Below the pieces are notes generated by a model, which saw only the letters and a list, made by a program, of their open reading frames with translations, did no database searches and was not told the DNA's origin. From positions 1-43,421 of IMG/VR virus record IMGVR_UViG_3300049217_000054: a DNA stretch of 43,421 bases; one strand, written 5' to 3'. Source of the stretch: a virus. Shown in pieces: positions 14,675-21,703 of the stretch (position 1 is its first letter; each line of letters begins with the position of its first letter). A program made the translations under genes and the position numbers.

Positions 14675-14995
14675 ATGGCAACAATAGACAATATAGTAAT
14701 AAATTTTAGTGACCGAACTGCATTTATATGCACTGAAATTAGGCAGATTAGTTTTTCTGTTAACAAAACAGATTGTGAATCTAATGAATCTAATGAAGCT
14801 AAGGAATTAATATATTCTCTGACTAAAAAAGAAAAAATTGTGCTTGATTATATTTGTCTAGGGCTTACTAATAAAAAAATAGCAGCTGAATTAAAATTAA
14901 GCTTGTCTTCTATAGAGAATCGTAGAACTAGGATAATGAAAAAATTAGGCGTTACAAACGTTGTTGAACTTATTAATAAATTAAATTCGAGGTAA
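14675..14995 (+). CDS. LuxR/GerE-type HTH regulator
   Basis: 106 aa. Residues 48-103 are a LuxR-type DNA-binding domain: LTKKEKIVLDYICLGLTNKKIA, then a recognition helix SLSSIENRRTRIMKKLGV and a closing VVELINKL. The 45 residues before it are too short for a receiver or autoinducer domain. Probably a phage transcription regulator, for example of early-to-late switching. RBS GAGGAATATT just upstream. Confidence 0.82.
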   Translation: MATIDNIVINFSDRTAFICTEIRQISFSVNKTDCESNESNEAKELIYSLTKKEKIVLDYICLGLTNKKIAAELKLSLSSIENRRTRIMKKLGVTNVVELINKLNSR

Positions 14996-14998
14996 ATC

Positions 14999-15193
14999 AT
15001 GACACTGTATAGTTTTGAGTTGGCAAGAGTTAAATCCAGCGCAGATAAATTTTTTGATATTGAAAATAAAGTTGACGCTAAACAGCTTCAAGAACTGATT
15101 GATGAGCTAGACATTATCATAAATGAGCATTCGGATAAACCAGATTTTGCACCGATACCAATTTTTAGAAATATAGATAAGCTGGAAAATTAA
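14999..15193 (+). CDS. Hypothetical acidic helical protein
   Basis: 64 aa, starting three bases after the LuxR-type gene with GAGG 6 bases upstream. Acidic, helical (DAKQLQELIDELDIIINEH), single domain. Possibly a partner of the regulator next door. No family recognised. Confidence 0.58.
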   Translation: MTLYSFELARVKSSADKFFDIENKVDAKQLQELIDELDIIINEHSDKPDFAPIPIFRNIDKLEN

Positions 15194-15194
15194 A

Positions 15195-15437
15195 ATGCTA
15201 AAAGATTTTATAAAAGAATACAGACGTAAATATCAATATTCGCAAGCAGATATTGCGCATGTTTTAAATGTAAATCCTAATTATATCTACCACATTGAAA
15301 GGCGAGGCAAGCACATGTCGCACAAAACAGCATGTAAATTTTATAAGTACATTACTATGACAAAAGAGGAAAGGGAAATATTTAAAAGTGAAGTGATAAA
15401 CCAAGATAAATATTTGCGCGAATTTTTGGAGCTTTGA
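15195..15437 (+). CDS. XRE-type HTH protein
   Basis: 80 aa. Helix-turn-helix of the Cro/CI type at about 15-40: YSQADIAHVLNVNPNYIYHIERRG, with the IE-x-G-like end of helix 3. No C-terminal peptidase or dimerisation domain, so Cro-like in size. It might bind the palindrome in the early promoter at 13694. One base after the previous gene. Confidence 0.75.
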   Translation: MLKDFIKEYRRKYQYSQADIAHVLNVNPNYIYHIERRGKHMSHKTACKFYKYITMTKEEREIFKSEVINQDKYLREFLEL

Positions 15438-15450
15438 TAGGAGAAATAGA

Positions 15451-15654
15451 ATGGTTACTAAAAAATTAGTAATGCAGGCTGTTCAAAATGATGATGTTAA
15501 TAAAATAGAAAATTTTTATAACGCTGGAGAAATGAACGAAAATCTTATTACGCTTGCAATATGCAAAGCTTTGGTGCATAACAAGCCAAAGTGCGAAGCT
15601 TATTTGACTGAAAGGATGCGAGAAAATAGTATAATAAAAGGCTTGATGATTTAA
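15451..15654 (+). CDS. Hypothetical small helical protein
   Basis: 67 aa with AGGAGA 6 bases upstream. Helical, with a pattern like a single ankyrin-type repeat (VQNDDVNKIENFYNAGEMNENLITLAICKAL). No firm family. Confidence 0.58.
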   Translation: MVTKKLVMQAVQNDDVNKIENFYNAGEMNENLITLAICKALVHNKPKCEAYLTERMRENSIIKGLMI

Positions 15655-15660
15655 AACAAT

Positions 15661-15740
15661 GGCGATGTAGTACTGATAGTAGTTTTAGTTAGCAGTTGAA
15701 GTTATCAGTATCGCCTCCTATTAATAACGGAGGCTGGTAT
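15661..15740 (+). promoter_or_regulatory. Leader RNA with competing folds that can hide an RBS
   Basis: Fold A: GGCGA (15661-15665) with TCGCC (15711-15715), stacked on TACTGATA/TATCAGTA (15671-15678 with 15703-15710, 8 bp perfect). Fold B: GCCTCC (15713-15718) with GGAGGC (15729-15734), which is the ribosome-binding site of the ATG at 15741. Both folds need bases 15713-15715, so they exclude each other: A frees the site, B masks it. Confidence 0.5.
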
Positions 15741-15857
15741 ATGGAAATGTTGAAACTGATTGGTGAATTTTTAGGTGGTGGTTTATTATTAGTGGCTATG
15801 ATAATAATTATGTGTGTATTTTTAATCGCTTTTGATAGTAAAAGTTATATAAATTAA
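15741..15857 (+). CDS. 38-aa membrane peptide
   Basis: ATG 15741 with GGAGG 7 bases upstream. One membrane helix (about 11-32, LGGGLLLVAMIIIMCVFLIA) after a short amphipathic start and before a short charged tail (FDSKSYIN). Toxin-like or membrane-sensing mini-protein by size; no family recognised. Its RBS lies in the switch-like leader. Confidence 0.6.
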   Translation: MEMLKLIGEFLGGGLLLVAMIIIMCVFLIAFDSKSYIN

Positions 15858-15866
15858 GGAGATTAC

Positions 15867-16256
15867 ATGTTAAGAAAATTTATAGATTTTGGATCTGCGT
15901 CAAGGGGGAATATAACTCTTCGAGTTAATAGAGGATTATTTATATCAAACGCTATCATCAATAAAATAAAGGCTGTAAATCCAGAAGCGGCCGAACTTTT
16001 TATTGATGATAAAAAGTGCCTAGTGGGAATTAAGTTAATCCCCCATTATATCGATAGCCAGTCAAGAAAATTATGTAAAGAAAAAAGCGGTGTTTCATTT
16101 AATATTACACCAATTTTGAGAGCTTTAAACATAAGAATAATGAAAGAAAAAAGTGTGTTTGAATATAATATTGGTAATGATAATGTGCTTATTATTGATT
16201 TATCTCCAATTAAAAATCCGGATGATGAAATCTACAAATCAAAAAAGCGGAAATAA
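15867..16256 (+). CDS. Hypothetical protein
   Basis: 129 aa with AAGGAG 5 bases upstream. Mixed alpha/beta, basic C-terminal tail (YKSKKRK). The N-terminal part (DFGSASRGNITLRVNRG) and the ILRALNIRI segment look like a compact domain. No family recognised. Confidence 0.6.
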   Translation: MLRKFIDFGSASRGNITLRVNRGLFISNAIINKIKAVNPEAAELFIDDKKCLVGIKLIPHYIDSQSRKLCKEKSGVSFNITPILRALNIRIMKEKSVFEYNIGNDNVLIIDLSPIKNPDDEIYKSKKRK

Positions 16257-16257
16257 T

Positions 16258-16440
16258 ATGCAAAAAAAAACAATGGCGCAGAAATATTTCGGAAACAATG
16301 TTATTATGCCAGAGGTGTTAAATTTTGAATTTGATGAGGATTTTTCACAGGAAAATGATACTAATGATTATGACGAGTATAGAAATGTACACAGGTCTGA
16401 GCGTGCATTTGAAGCAAAATTAATTAATGAGGGTTATTAA
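16258..16440 (+). CDS. Hypothetical acidic protein
   Basis: 60 aa from ATG 16258, directly after the previous stop. The middle is very acidic (FEFDEDFSQENDTNDYDEY). Possibly a nucleic-acid mimic or unstructured linker; no family recognised. Confidence 0.5.
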   Translation: MQKKTMAQKYFGNNVIMPEVLNFEFDEDFSQENDTNDYDEYRNVHRSERAFEAKLINEGY

Positions 16441-16442
16441 GC

Positions 16443-16613
16443 ATGGATAATGTTACAAAAAAGAAGATAGTTAGAAGGAAGTTAAAAAAAGAGGGAGGCA
16501 GGATGCTTATTGTGGATTTAGGCGCCGTTCACGTTAAAAAATTTGATAAAATAAAAAAATCACTTGGCTTGAATTCGTCAGATATGGTTAGGCATTTTAT
16601 AGACAATTATTAA
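16443..16613 (+). CDS. 56-aa ribbon-helix-helix-like protein
   Basis: ATG 16443 to TAA 16611. After a very basic start (KKKIVRRKLKKEGG) comes a strand-helix-helix unit: MLIVDLGAVHVKKFDKIKKSL, then GLNSSDMVRHFIDNY, typical of Arc/CopG-type DNA-binding proteins. GGGAGG before the internal ATG at 16503 suggests that a 36-aa form may also be made. Likely a small transcription regulator. Confidence 0.55.
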   Translation: MDNVTKKKIVRRKLKKEGGRMLIVDLGAVHVKKFDKIKKSLGLNSSDMVRHFIDNY

Positions 16614-16619
16614 AAAGTA

Positions 16620-16647
16620 TTGACTTATTATATAATATAGGTATAAT
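16620..16647 (+). promoter_or_regulatory. Promoter of the recombination genes, possibly leaderless
   Basis: TTGACT (16620-16625), 16-base spacer, perfect TATAAT (16642-16647). The next ATG is at 16654, 7 bases after the -10, so the transcript should begin at or next to the start codon. Confidence 0.72.
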
Positions 16648-16653
16648 TCAGAT

Positions 16654-16869
16654 ATGAGTAAAATACAAATAACACTGAGCGAAGAAGAAGCTTTTGAATT
16701 GTTTGCCGTTTGCGATCATTACGAATTAAAAAACATGTTATCTAGCATAGTGAGAGGCCCAACATGGGGCTTGCCATCTAGGGGAAAAAAATATTATGAA
16801 AATAATACCGAAAATCAAGCAGAAAATAAAGAAAAAACTATCAAAATAATGAGGATAGAGGAATGCTAA
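16654..16869 (+). CDS. Hypothetical protein with KIQIT N-terminus
   Basis: 71 aa. N-terminal MSKIQITLSEEEAFEL resembles the gene at 24327 (MNKIQITMPIEHANAL), and both carry a downstream ELKNML/ALKYML motif: paralogues. The last 7 bases overlap the exonuclease gene. Likely translated from a leaderless mRNA. Function unknown. Confidence 0.6.
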   Translation: MSKIQITLSEEEAFELFAVCDHYELKNMLSSIVRGPTWGLPSRGKKYYENNTENQAENKEKTIKIMRIEEC

Positions 16870-17783
16870 CAGAGCAGCAATTAAAAGAAAGAAAAAACTA
16901 CATAGGCGGTTCTGACGTTGCGGCTATTCTGGGTTATAGTAAATGGAAAACTCCTATAGATGTATTTTTAGAAAAAACTACGGATTATAGACGATTTCCA
17001 GAAGATAAAAACAGACTAGCAAAAAATATCGGAAACATTTTGGAGGATGTTATTGCAGAAGACTACTGTATTAATAATAAAATATCTCTTTTGTCTTGTA
17101 TTAGTAATCAAGAACTGAAAAGCCATCAAATTGATTTTTTTATAGGGCATCCCGATAGAATAATACGACTTGATACTCATTTTATTCTTGAAATAAAAAC
17201 AGCGCATGCTAAAAACGAAGAATGGGGAGAGCCTGGAACAGACCAAATTCCTATAGATTATTTATACCAAGTTGCGTTTTATTGTTGGCTTGGCGGAATT
17301 GAAAAAGCAATCATTTTAGTATATTTCAAAAATACGGGAACGATTGAAGAGTTTGCATATACTAGAAATGAAGTTATTGAAGAAGAAATGTCAGAAGGAT
17401 TGCCGATGTTCTGGAATGAATATGTTATTAAAAATGAAATGCCCCCAGCTATTCGCGCCACTGACATATCGCACGTTTATAAAAGCATTGGGACTATTAA
17501 ACTAGATGTAGATAAGCATCAAATTTTGACCGCTATGCAGCAGTATAAATATTTAACGGAAGCTATCAAAAGTCTCAATGAGCAAAAAGAAGAACTTAGA
17601 GAGAAGATTGTTTTAAGTCTTGGTGGATATGGTCAAATTGTTAACTGGGATAATGAGAAAATTGGCACATTTACTAGTCAATTTGCTAAACGTGTTGATA
17701 TAGAGAAGCTTAAAAAAGAGCATCCGCAGATTTATGAATCTTGTTTAAAAGAAAGTTACTCACAAGTTTTGAGGATTAGGTAA
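16863..17783 (+). CDS. YqaJ-like viral recombinase exonuclease
   Basis: 306 aa, lambda-exonuclease-like nuclease of the PD-(D/E)XK fold. Motifs: GGSDVAAILGYS at 15-26, acidic E61 in GNILEDVIAEDY, HPDR at 96-99, LEIKT at 109-113 (E110, K112 catalytic) and IDYLYQVAFYC at 131-141. It degrades 5' strands of double-stranded DNA to give 3' overhangs for RecT, encoded about 500 bases downstream. The C-terminal helix region probably mediates oligomer contacts. Confidence 0.88.
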   Translation: MLTEQQLKERKNYIGGSDVAAILGYSKWKTPIDVFLEKTTDYRRFPEDKNRLAKNIGNILEDVIAEDYCINNKISLLSCISNQELKSHQIDFFIGHPDRIIRLDTHFILEIKTAHAKNEEWGEPGTDQIPIDYLYQVAFYCWLGGIEKAIILVYFKNTGTIEEFAYTRNEVIEEEMSEGLPMFWNEYVIKNEMPPAIRATDISHVYKSIGTIKLDVDKHQILTAMQQYKYLTEAIKSLNEQKEELREKIVLSLGGYGQIVNWDNEKIGTFTSQFAKRVDIEKLKKEHPQIYESCLKESYSQVLRIR

Positions 17784-17893
17784 TGGGAGCTAGTATTCAT
17801 TGTCATATCGAAAGAAAAATATCAGGAAAATGGACATTGATTAAGCCTAATGGGAAAGATTGGCGCGCTGGAATTTTAATAAAAAAGGACTGA
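17783..17893 (+). CDS. 36-aa hypothetical protein
   Basis: ATG overlaps the TAA of the exonuclease (TAATG). Peptide MGASIHCHIERKISGKW... resembles the start of longer phage proteins with an (M)G-x-D/S-IH-x-(H/Y)IE pattern, so it may be a shortened relative. Coupled translation is likely. Confidence 0.48.
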   Translation: MGASIHCHIERKISGKWTLIKPNGKDWRAGILIKKD

Positions 17894-17898
17894 AAAAA

Positions 17899-18297
17899 AT
17901 GAAAACAATAGCATTTCACAACAACCCAGATCTAAAAACAGAACTATTAGCCATGGAGTTCCCATTGCAAACAGTAGAATCTATTTCTGTTGGCGTAGAT
18001 TTAAATCAAATAATGGCTCTATTTATGATTTTTCTAATGCAATCGGCATTAGATAAATTTGAACATGATAAATATTCTAAATGTAAAGAGTCTGTGGATA
18101 GGCTTATTTCTCTATTATCGGTTAGAGATATGAAGAAAGCCCGAAGATATCTTATAGAGATATACAAAATAGTTGATAGCTGCATAAAAGAGATTGATAA
18201 TGATGAGAATATAGAAATACATAATTTTATAGAAGGCATTGAGATTCTTGTTAATGATATTAAAAATATTTTAGAGGAGAGGAATTTACATGACTGA
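17899..18297 (+). CDS. Hypothetical protein between exonuclease and RecT
   Basis: 132 aa from ATG 17899 (AAGGA 8 bases upstream). Helical throughout, with a hydrophobic stretch (QIMALFMIFLMQSAL) and Lys/Glu-rich C-terminal helices. It overlaps recT by 8 bases, so it is co-translated with the recombination genes, but it does not look like an OB-fold SSB. Role unknown. Confidence 0.62.
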   Translation: MKTIAFHNNPDLKTELLAMEFPLQTVESISVGVDLNQIMALFMIFLMQSALDKFEHDKYSKCKESVDRLISLLSVRDMKKARRYLIEIYKIVDSCIKEIDNDENIEIHNFIEGIEILVNDIKNILEERNLHD

Positions 18298-19201
18298 GCA
18301 AAAAAAACTATCAGTAAGAGATATAGTAAAGCAAAAATTTTTTTCTTTTTCTAAAAGAATAAAGGGCATTAATAGTGCAATAAAAGACGCTACTAAATAT
18401 ATGGCCTCTGCATTTCACGAATGGGAAAGCAGCAAACAATTACAGGAATGTGATATAAATTCTTTGCTCTATTCTATTCAGTCCGCTGCTGAGCTTGGTT
18501 TATATGTAGGAAAATTACATGGTCAGGCATGGATTGTGCCGTATTGGAATTCTAAAAATAGAACCTTAGAAGCTCAATTCCAAATAGGCTATAAAGGATT
18601 AATTGTATTAGCAAAACGCTCTGGTTATACAATTTATTCCCCACAGTGCATTTGCAGGGGGGATAAATACAAAATAGATATGGCTAATAATAAAATTACC
18701 CATGAACTAGATTTAGATAACGAGAGAGGCGAGCCTTTATTGTGGTACGTTAAAGTCAAAGATGATACTACGGGAAATATATTTTTTGAACGTATGACAA
18801 TACAAGAAATCAACAAAAGGCGTGATCAATCTCTTGAAAAAATAAAAGAAGAAGACAAGAGAAAATATTCTCCTTGGATTACTTGGTACGAAGAAATGTG
18901 TGCAAAAACAGTGATAAAGAAAGCTTGTAAAATTATTCCACTTAATGATGATGTTAGATGGGCCATTAGTAAAGATGATATTATTGAAGAGAAAGAAATA
19001 AACGGCGATGTAATTGGCGATAGAATTGATATAATTATGGAACCTGTTGAAGAAGAAACTATAAACCCTATAGTTGATGAGCCTGTAGTGTTATCCTCTA
19101 TTGATAAAGTCAAAGCTATGCAAGAAAAAGCTTTAAATAAAAACAATAATCTGACTCAGGAAGATTTGGACAAAGCAGACAAAGAGCCTCTAGAGTTTTA
19201 A
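18290..19201 (+). CDS. recT: RecT single-strand annealing protein
   Basis: 303 aa. Family landmarks: LLYSIQSAAELGL near 63-75, GQAWIVPYWNS, the core QIGYKGLIVLAKRSG near 98-112, and WITWYEEMCAKTVIKKACKIIP near 198-220. The acidic C-terminal third is poorly conserved, as usual. It anneals complementary strands made by the YqaJ exonuclease, enabling recombination-dependent replication or genome circularisation. Confidence 0.92.
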   Translation: MTEQKKLSVRDIVKQKFFSFSKRIKGINSAIKDATKYMASAFHEWESSKQLQECDINSLLYSIQSAAELGLYVGKLHGQAWIVPYWNSKNRTLEAQFQIGYKGLIVLAKRSGYTIYSPQCICRGDKYKIDMANNKITHELDLDNERGEPLLWYVKVKDDTTGNIFFERMTIQEINKRRDQSLEKIKEEDKRKYSPWITWYEEMCAKTVIKKACKIIPLNDDVRWAISKDDIIEEKEINGDVIGDRIDIIMEPVEEETINPIVDEPVVLSSIDKVKAMQEKALNKNNNLTQEDLDKADKEPLEF

Positions 19202-19209
19202 GATAGTTT

Positions 19210-19482
19210 ATGTCAAACAATTATATAGAACATTTTATTGCACAGATGCCAGAAGTTGTTTTTGGTTATCGAGGACAGCTTTTTTCTCCATGCAAAAAGG
19301 GTAAAGTAGCATTTATTTACAAAACAGAAAGGGGATTATGTTGTAGGGTTTATGATGATTTTTATATGTTTTGCAAAGTTGTTGATTTGTTGATTGCCTG
19401 TGATGTTTTAAGTGCTAAATATAAAACTGATGGCTCATATCAAGAAGAGCTACATAATAAAGAAGTTATAAGGATTAAATAA
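19210..19482 (+). CDS. Hypothetical protein
   Basis: 90 aa, compact alpha/beta, with Cys at three sites (SPCKKG, GLCCRVY, FCKVV). Follows recT by 8 bases and its last base overlaps the next ATG (TAATG). No family recognised. Confidence 0.58.
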   Translation: MSNNYIEHFIAQMPEVVFGYRGQLFSPCKKGKVAFIYKTERGLCCRVYDDFYMFCKVVDLLIACDVLSAKYKTDGSYQEELHNKEVIRIK

Positions 19483-19682
19483 TGAAATATAACTACAAAA
19501 TTTTATCAGGAAATACTTACCCAATTAAAGATATCGTCAAGCAACATGGCGGTGAATGGGATGATAAGCTTAAATGTTGGAAAGTGCCCAAAGATAAATA
19601 TGAATTTCTTAAAAAGGCTCGTGACGAGCACAAGGGCGAAGATAAGGCGAGTTTTTTACCTTCTGTGAGGATGAAATGGTAA
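19482..19682 (+). CDS. Small GGxWD-motif protein
   Basis: 66 aa. YPIKDIVKQHGGEWDDKLKCWKVPKDKY matches the short phage/plasmid domain with pattern K-x-(L/H)-GG-x-WD-x3-K-x-W-x-VP (DUF5710-like). Such domains accompany primases and DNA-processing proteins. Overlaps the next gene by 7 bases. Confidence 0.65.
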   Translation: MKYNYKILSGNTYPIKDIVKQHGGEWDDKLKCWKVPKDKYEFLKKARDEHKGEDKASFLPSVRMKW

Positions 19683-19909
19683 GAAAAATAAGAATGGATC
19701 GTTGGTGGTCGATACAGGATTGTAGTTATATTTATAATATTTTAGATAACGAAAGGCTTGTTAAATCTTTTACAGACAGGAAAGAGGCTCTGGAATTCAA
19801 GAGAAAGCTAATTCAGCTTTGTAAAGACTATCCAGATCGCATTTACAATTATCGTACTGGGAAAATGGTTGAGCCAAGAAAATGGTTAAGCGAAGATGAA
19901 AAAACTTAA
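19676..19909 (+). CDS. Hypothetical basic protein
   Basis: 77 aa, basic, aromatic-rich start (DRWWSIQDCSYIYNI), then a helix and RIYNYRTGKMVEPRKW. Overlaps both neighbours. No family recognised. Confidence 0.55.
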   Translation: MVRKIRMDRWWSIQDCSYIYNILDNERLVKSFTDRKEALEFKRKLIQLCKDYPDRIYNYRTGKMVEPRKWLSEDEKT

Positions 19910-20054
19910 ACAGGTCATAGAATATAAAGGTTATTTAATTTCTAAAAAACAAAATGAATGGCATATTCTTTCTTGTGACGCGCTTAATTTATGGATAGTA
20001 AAGGGTAGTTTATAAGATGCTAAAAAAATTATTGATAAAGACTATTTAGGATAA
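19896..20054 (+). pseudogene. Small gene with in-frame TAA; first of three MKKLK starts
   Basis: ATG 19896 opens a 39-aa frame (MKKLKQVIEYKGYLIS...) that stops at TAA 20013-20015. In the same frame the next 12 codons read DAKKIIDKDYLG and then TAA 20052-20054, a typical C-terminal end of such proteins. A single G-to-T change (GAA to TAA) would explain it. The 39-aa product may still be made. Confidence 0.5.
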
Positions 20055-20058
20055 GAAA

Positions 20059-20217
20059 ATGAAAAAACTTAAACTAGCCATAACTAATTGGTACAAAAAC
20101 AAATGCTTTTTTCACTATCCTCGCGTAATTAGTCGAGAGTTTAATTCAGATGAGCATGGCCGGATTTTTATGCAGAAAATTAAAACACGATGCGATAATT
20201 GCGGGAAGGATCCATGA
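20059..20217 (+). CDS. 52-aa CxxC protein; second MKKLK start
   Basis: MKKLKLAITNWYKNK, then CFFH near 18-21 and CDNC near 45-48: a possible zinc finger. The first nine residues and the DNA beneath them resemble the genes at 19896 and 20214, but the rest does not. Overlaps the next gene by 4 bases (ATGA). Confidence 0.55.
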   Translation: MKKLKLAITNWYKNKCFFHYPRVISREFNSDEHGRIFMQKIKTRCDNCGKDP

Positions 20218-20495
20218 AGAAATTAAAACAAGCCATAGCCACTTTTATTTTGCAGGGTAAAGATTTTTGGAGTTTGCTTAAGCCGTACCATATTGACTAT
20301 ATCATTTATATTGTTCAGGAAGAATATAAGGATGAATTTGATTTATGCTCAGCTAAAGCAAAAAAAGATGTAAAAAAATGGATAGATGATGGAATATATG
20401 ATAAATCTGAATTTGAACGAAGAGTTAAAGAAGAAAAAATAAATTTTTGTTATCTTAAAGTACAAGAACTAATCCCATGCTTTTTTGAGGAGTGA
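20214..20495 (+). CDS. Hypothetical protein; third MKKLK start
   Basis: 93 aa from ATG 20214 (AAGG just upstream inside the preceding gene; the open frame back to TTG 20199 is less likely). MKKLKQAIATFILQGK, then a helical, Lys/Asp-rich body with three Cys. No family recognised. Confidence 0.58.
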   Translation: MKKLKQAIATFILQGKDFWSLLKPYHIDYIIYIVQEEYKDEFDLCSAKAKKDVKKWIDDGIYDKSEFERRVKEEKINFCYLKVQELIPCFFEE

Positions 20496-20500
20496 TTATA

Positions 20501-20731
20501 GTGAAGTGGATTAAATGTTCAGATAGACTACCAGAGGCATCGGTGCATATTCAGGCGCGGATGTATAAGAAGACACCAGATAAGTTTTTCTTTACTGACG
20601 GTCATCAAATTCATTTGGGTAAGCTTATAGTTTGTGATGATGGTAGAAGATATTATTTAACCACTATGCAAAGAAGTATATTTTATGATGATATAACGCA
20701 TTGGCTGGAAATAGAGATGCCTAATGACTAA
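20501..20731 (+). CDS. DUF551-like protein
   Basis: 76 aa from GTG 20501 (GGAG 8 bases upstream; GTG 20492 is too close to it). WIKCSDRLPE at the start and ITHWLEIEMP at the end are the two conserved ends of DUF551 proteins, common in phage early regions; function unknown. A truncated relative is on the minus strand at 8968. Confidence 0.72.
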   Translation: MKWIKCSDRLPEASVHIQARMYKKTPDKFFFTDGHQIHLGKLIVCDDGRRYYLTTMQRSIFYDDITHWLEIEMPND

Positions 20732-20752
20732 AGTATTTTTTGAGAGGTGATT

Positions 20753-21028
20753 ATGAAAGATATATTCTCATTAGAGAATAGGGATGATTTATCGAAAGAA
20801 GTGATAAATAATCTTCGCCTAATTAAAGCTCATTCAAAAGCCATTCAAATGCTAGAGCTTTTTGACATAAAAAATGAGTTATCTGTGGATGAAATAATAG
20901 TCGGATTATTTAGGAAACATAGAGTTAACGCAACTAGAGAATGGATTACTTCTACGCTTTACAACTTAAGAAGGAAAAATTATGTAAAACTTATATCAAA
21001 GGGAAGATATAGGAAAGTTATAAAATGA
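20753..21028 (+). CDS. Winged-helix-like DNA-binding protein
   Basis: 91 aa from ATG 20753 (GAGAGG 5 bases upstream). The C-terminal half fits a winged helix: SVDEIIVGLFRKHRV, then recognition helix TREWITSTLYNLRRKNYV and a basic wing KLISKGRYRKVIK. Likely a small regulator or DNA-processing accessory factor. Confidence 0.6.
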   Translation: MKDIFSLENRDDLSKEVINNLRLIKAHSKAIQMLELFDIKNELSVDEIIVGLFRKHRVNATREWITSTLYNLRRKNYVKLISKGRYRKVIK

Positions 21029-21225
21029 CTAAAACATTTATCGACAAGCAGGAGGCGTTAGCAAAGATATTTAATGCTGAAGAACGTTGTATACGCGAGG
21101 GAAATATGCAAGAAGAAGATATTTACAAAATATATTTTAACGGTAAAGAAAATGGACTATATAAAGCGGCTGAGATTTTAAAAAATATAAAAGAATACAC
21201 CATAGAGGTGAAGGATGAAAGTTAA
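21025..21225 (+). CDS. Hypothetical protein
   Basis: 66 aa, start coupled to the upstream stop (ATGA). Helical; C-terminal GLYKAAEILKNIKEYTI resembles the amphipathic ends of many small phage proteins. No family recognised. Confidence 0.55.
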   Translation: MTKTFIDKQEALAKIFNAEERCIREGNMQEEDIYKIYFNGKENGLYKAAEILKNIKEYTIEVKDES

Positions 21226-21427
21226 AGATTGGATTAAATGTTTTGAAAAACTAGACCCGGACTTAGAGGTTTATAGTCCGGCTATTGATTTATCAGATGA
21301 TTACTATTCATTTATTGAGGCTGGTTTTTGTATTGTTGATTCTGCTAAGCAGAGATTAAAATATGACGATGAAACTATAAACGAAGGGATGCCAGATAAG
21401 CATGTGCAGATTTGGGGTAATATATGA
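21215..21427 (+). CDS. Hypothetical DUF551-region-like protein
   Basis: 70 aa. VKDWIKCFEKLDPDLEVYSP is reminiscent of short phage proteins that open with a D-W-I or L-x-x-L-x-PD-x-EV motif; an acidic C-terminal half follows. Function unknown. Overlaps both neighbours. Confidence 0.52.
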   Translation: MKVKDWIKCFEKLDPDLEVYSPAIDLSDDYYSFIEAGFCIVDSAKQRLKYDDETINEGMPDKHVQIWGNI

Positions 21428-21555
21428 AATTTAAATTTTTCAGAAAATTAGTTTGCAGGTATTTTGGGCATGATTTTAGGCATGATTTTAGGCATATAGG
21501 CACCGTACCTATGATTGTTTGCAAATGTTGTGGGGAGAATAGAAAATTACAGTAG
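21424..21555 (+). CDS. 43-aa CxxC/His protein
   Basis: ATG overlaps the previous stop (ATGA). MKFKFFRKLVCRYFG, then a tandem HDFRHDFRH duplication and CKCCGENRK. Cys and His could bind metal. The tandem HDFR comes from a 15-base direct repeat in the DNA. Confidence 0.5.
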   Translation: MKFKFFRKLVCRYFGHDFRHDFRHIGTVPMIVCKCCGENRKLQ

Positions 21556-21698
21556 GTGAGATGCGTGAAATTCTGAGTAAGTTTGATGAGGATAAAGAAA
21601 TTGAAATAAAAGCTACTCTATACGGAAAGGGTGCAAATTATTTTGAAATAATAAATATTTATAAAGTTGAAGAGCATTATTGTATTGAGGCTGAATAA
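21546..21698 (+). CDS. 50-aa protein with probable AUU start
   Basis: Frame starts just after TAG (21540-21542) and ends at TAA 21696. The natural family-like start (M)TVGEMREILSKFDEDKE begins at ATT 21546, with GGGGAG 8 bases upstream (21532-21537). The only ATG (21561) has its purine run touching the codon and would remove the conserved TVGE. The same TVGEL-x2-L-x2-(F/Y)-x-x-D start is common in short phage proteins. Confidence 0.55.
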   Translation: MTVGEMREILSKFDEDKEIEIKATLYGKGANYFEIINIYKVEEHYCIEAE

Positions 21699-21703
21699 TT
21701 AAC

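Noticed and set aside
18826-19146. 106-codon minus-strand frame opposite recT
   Set aside because: Ser/Ile-rich antisense of a clear recT gene.
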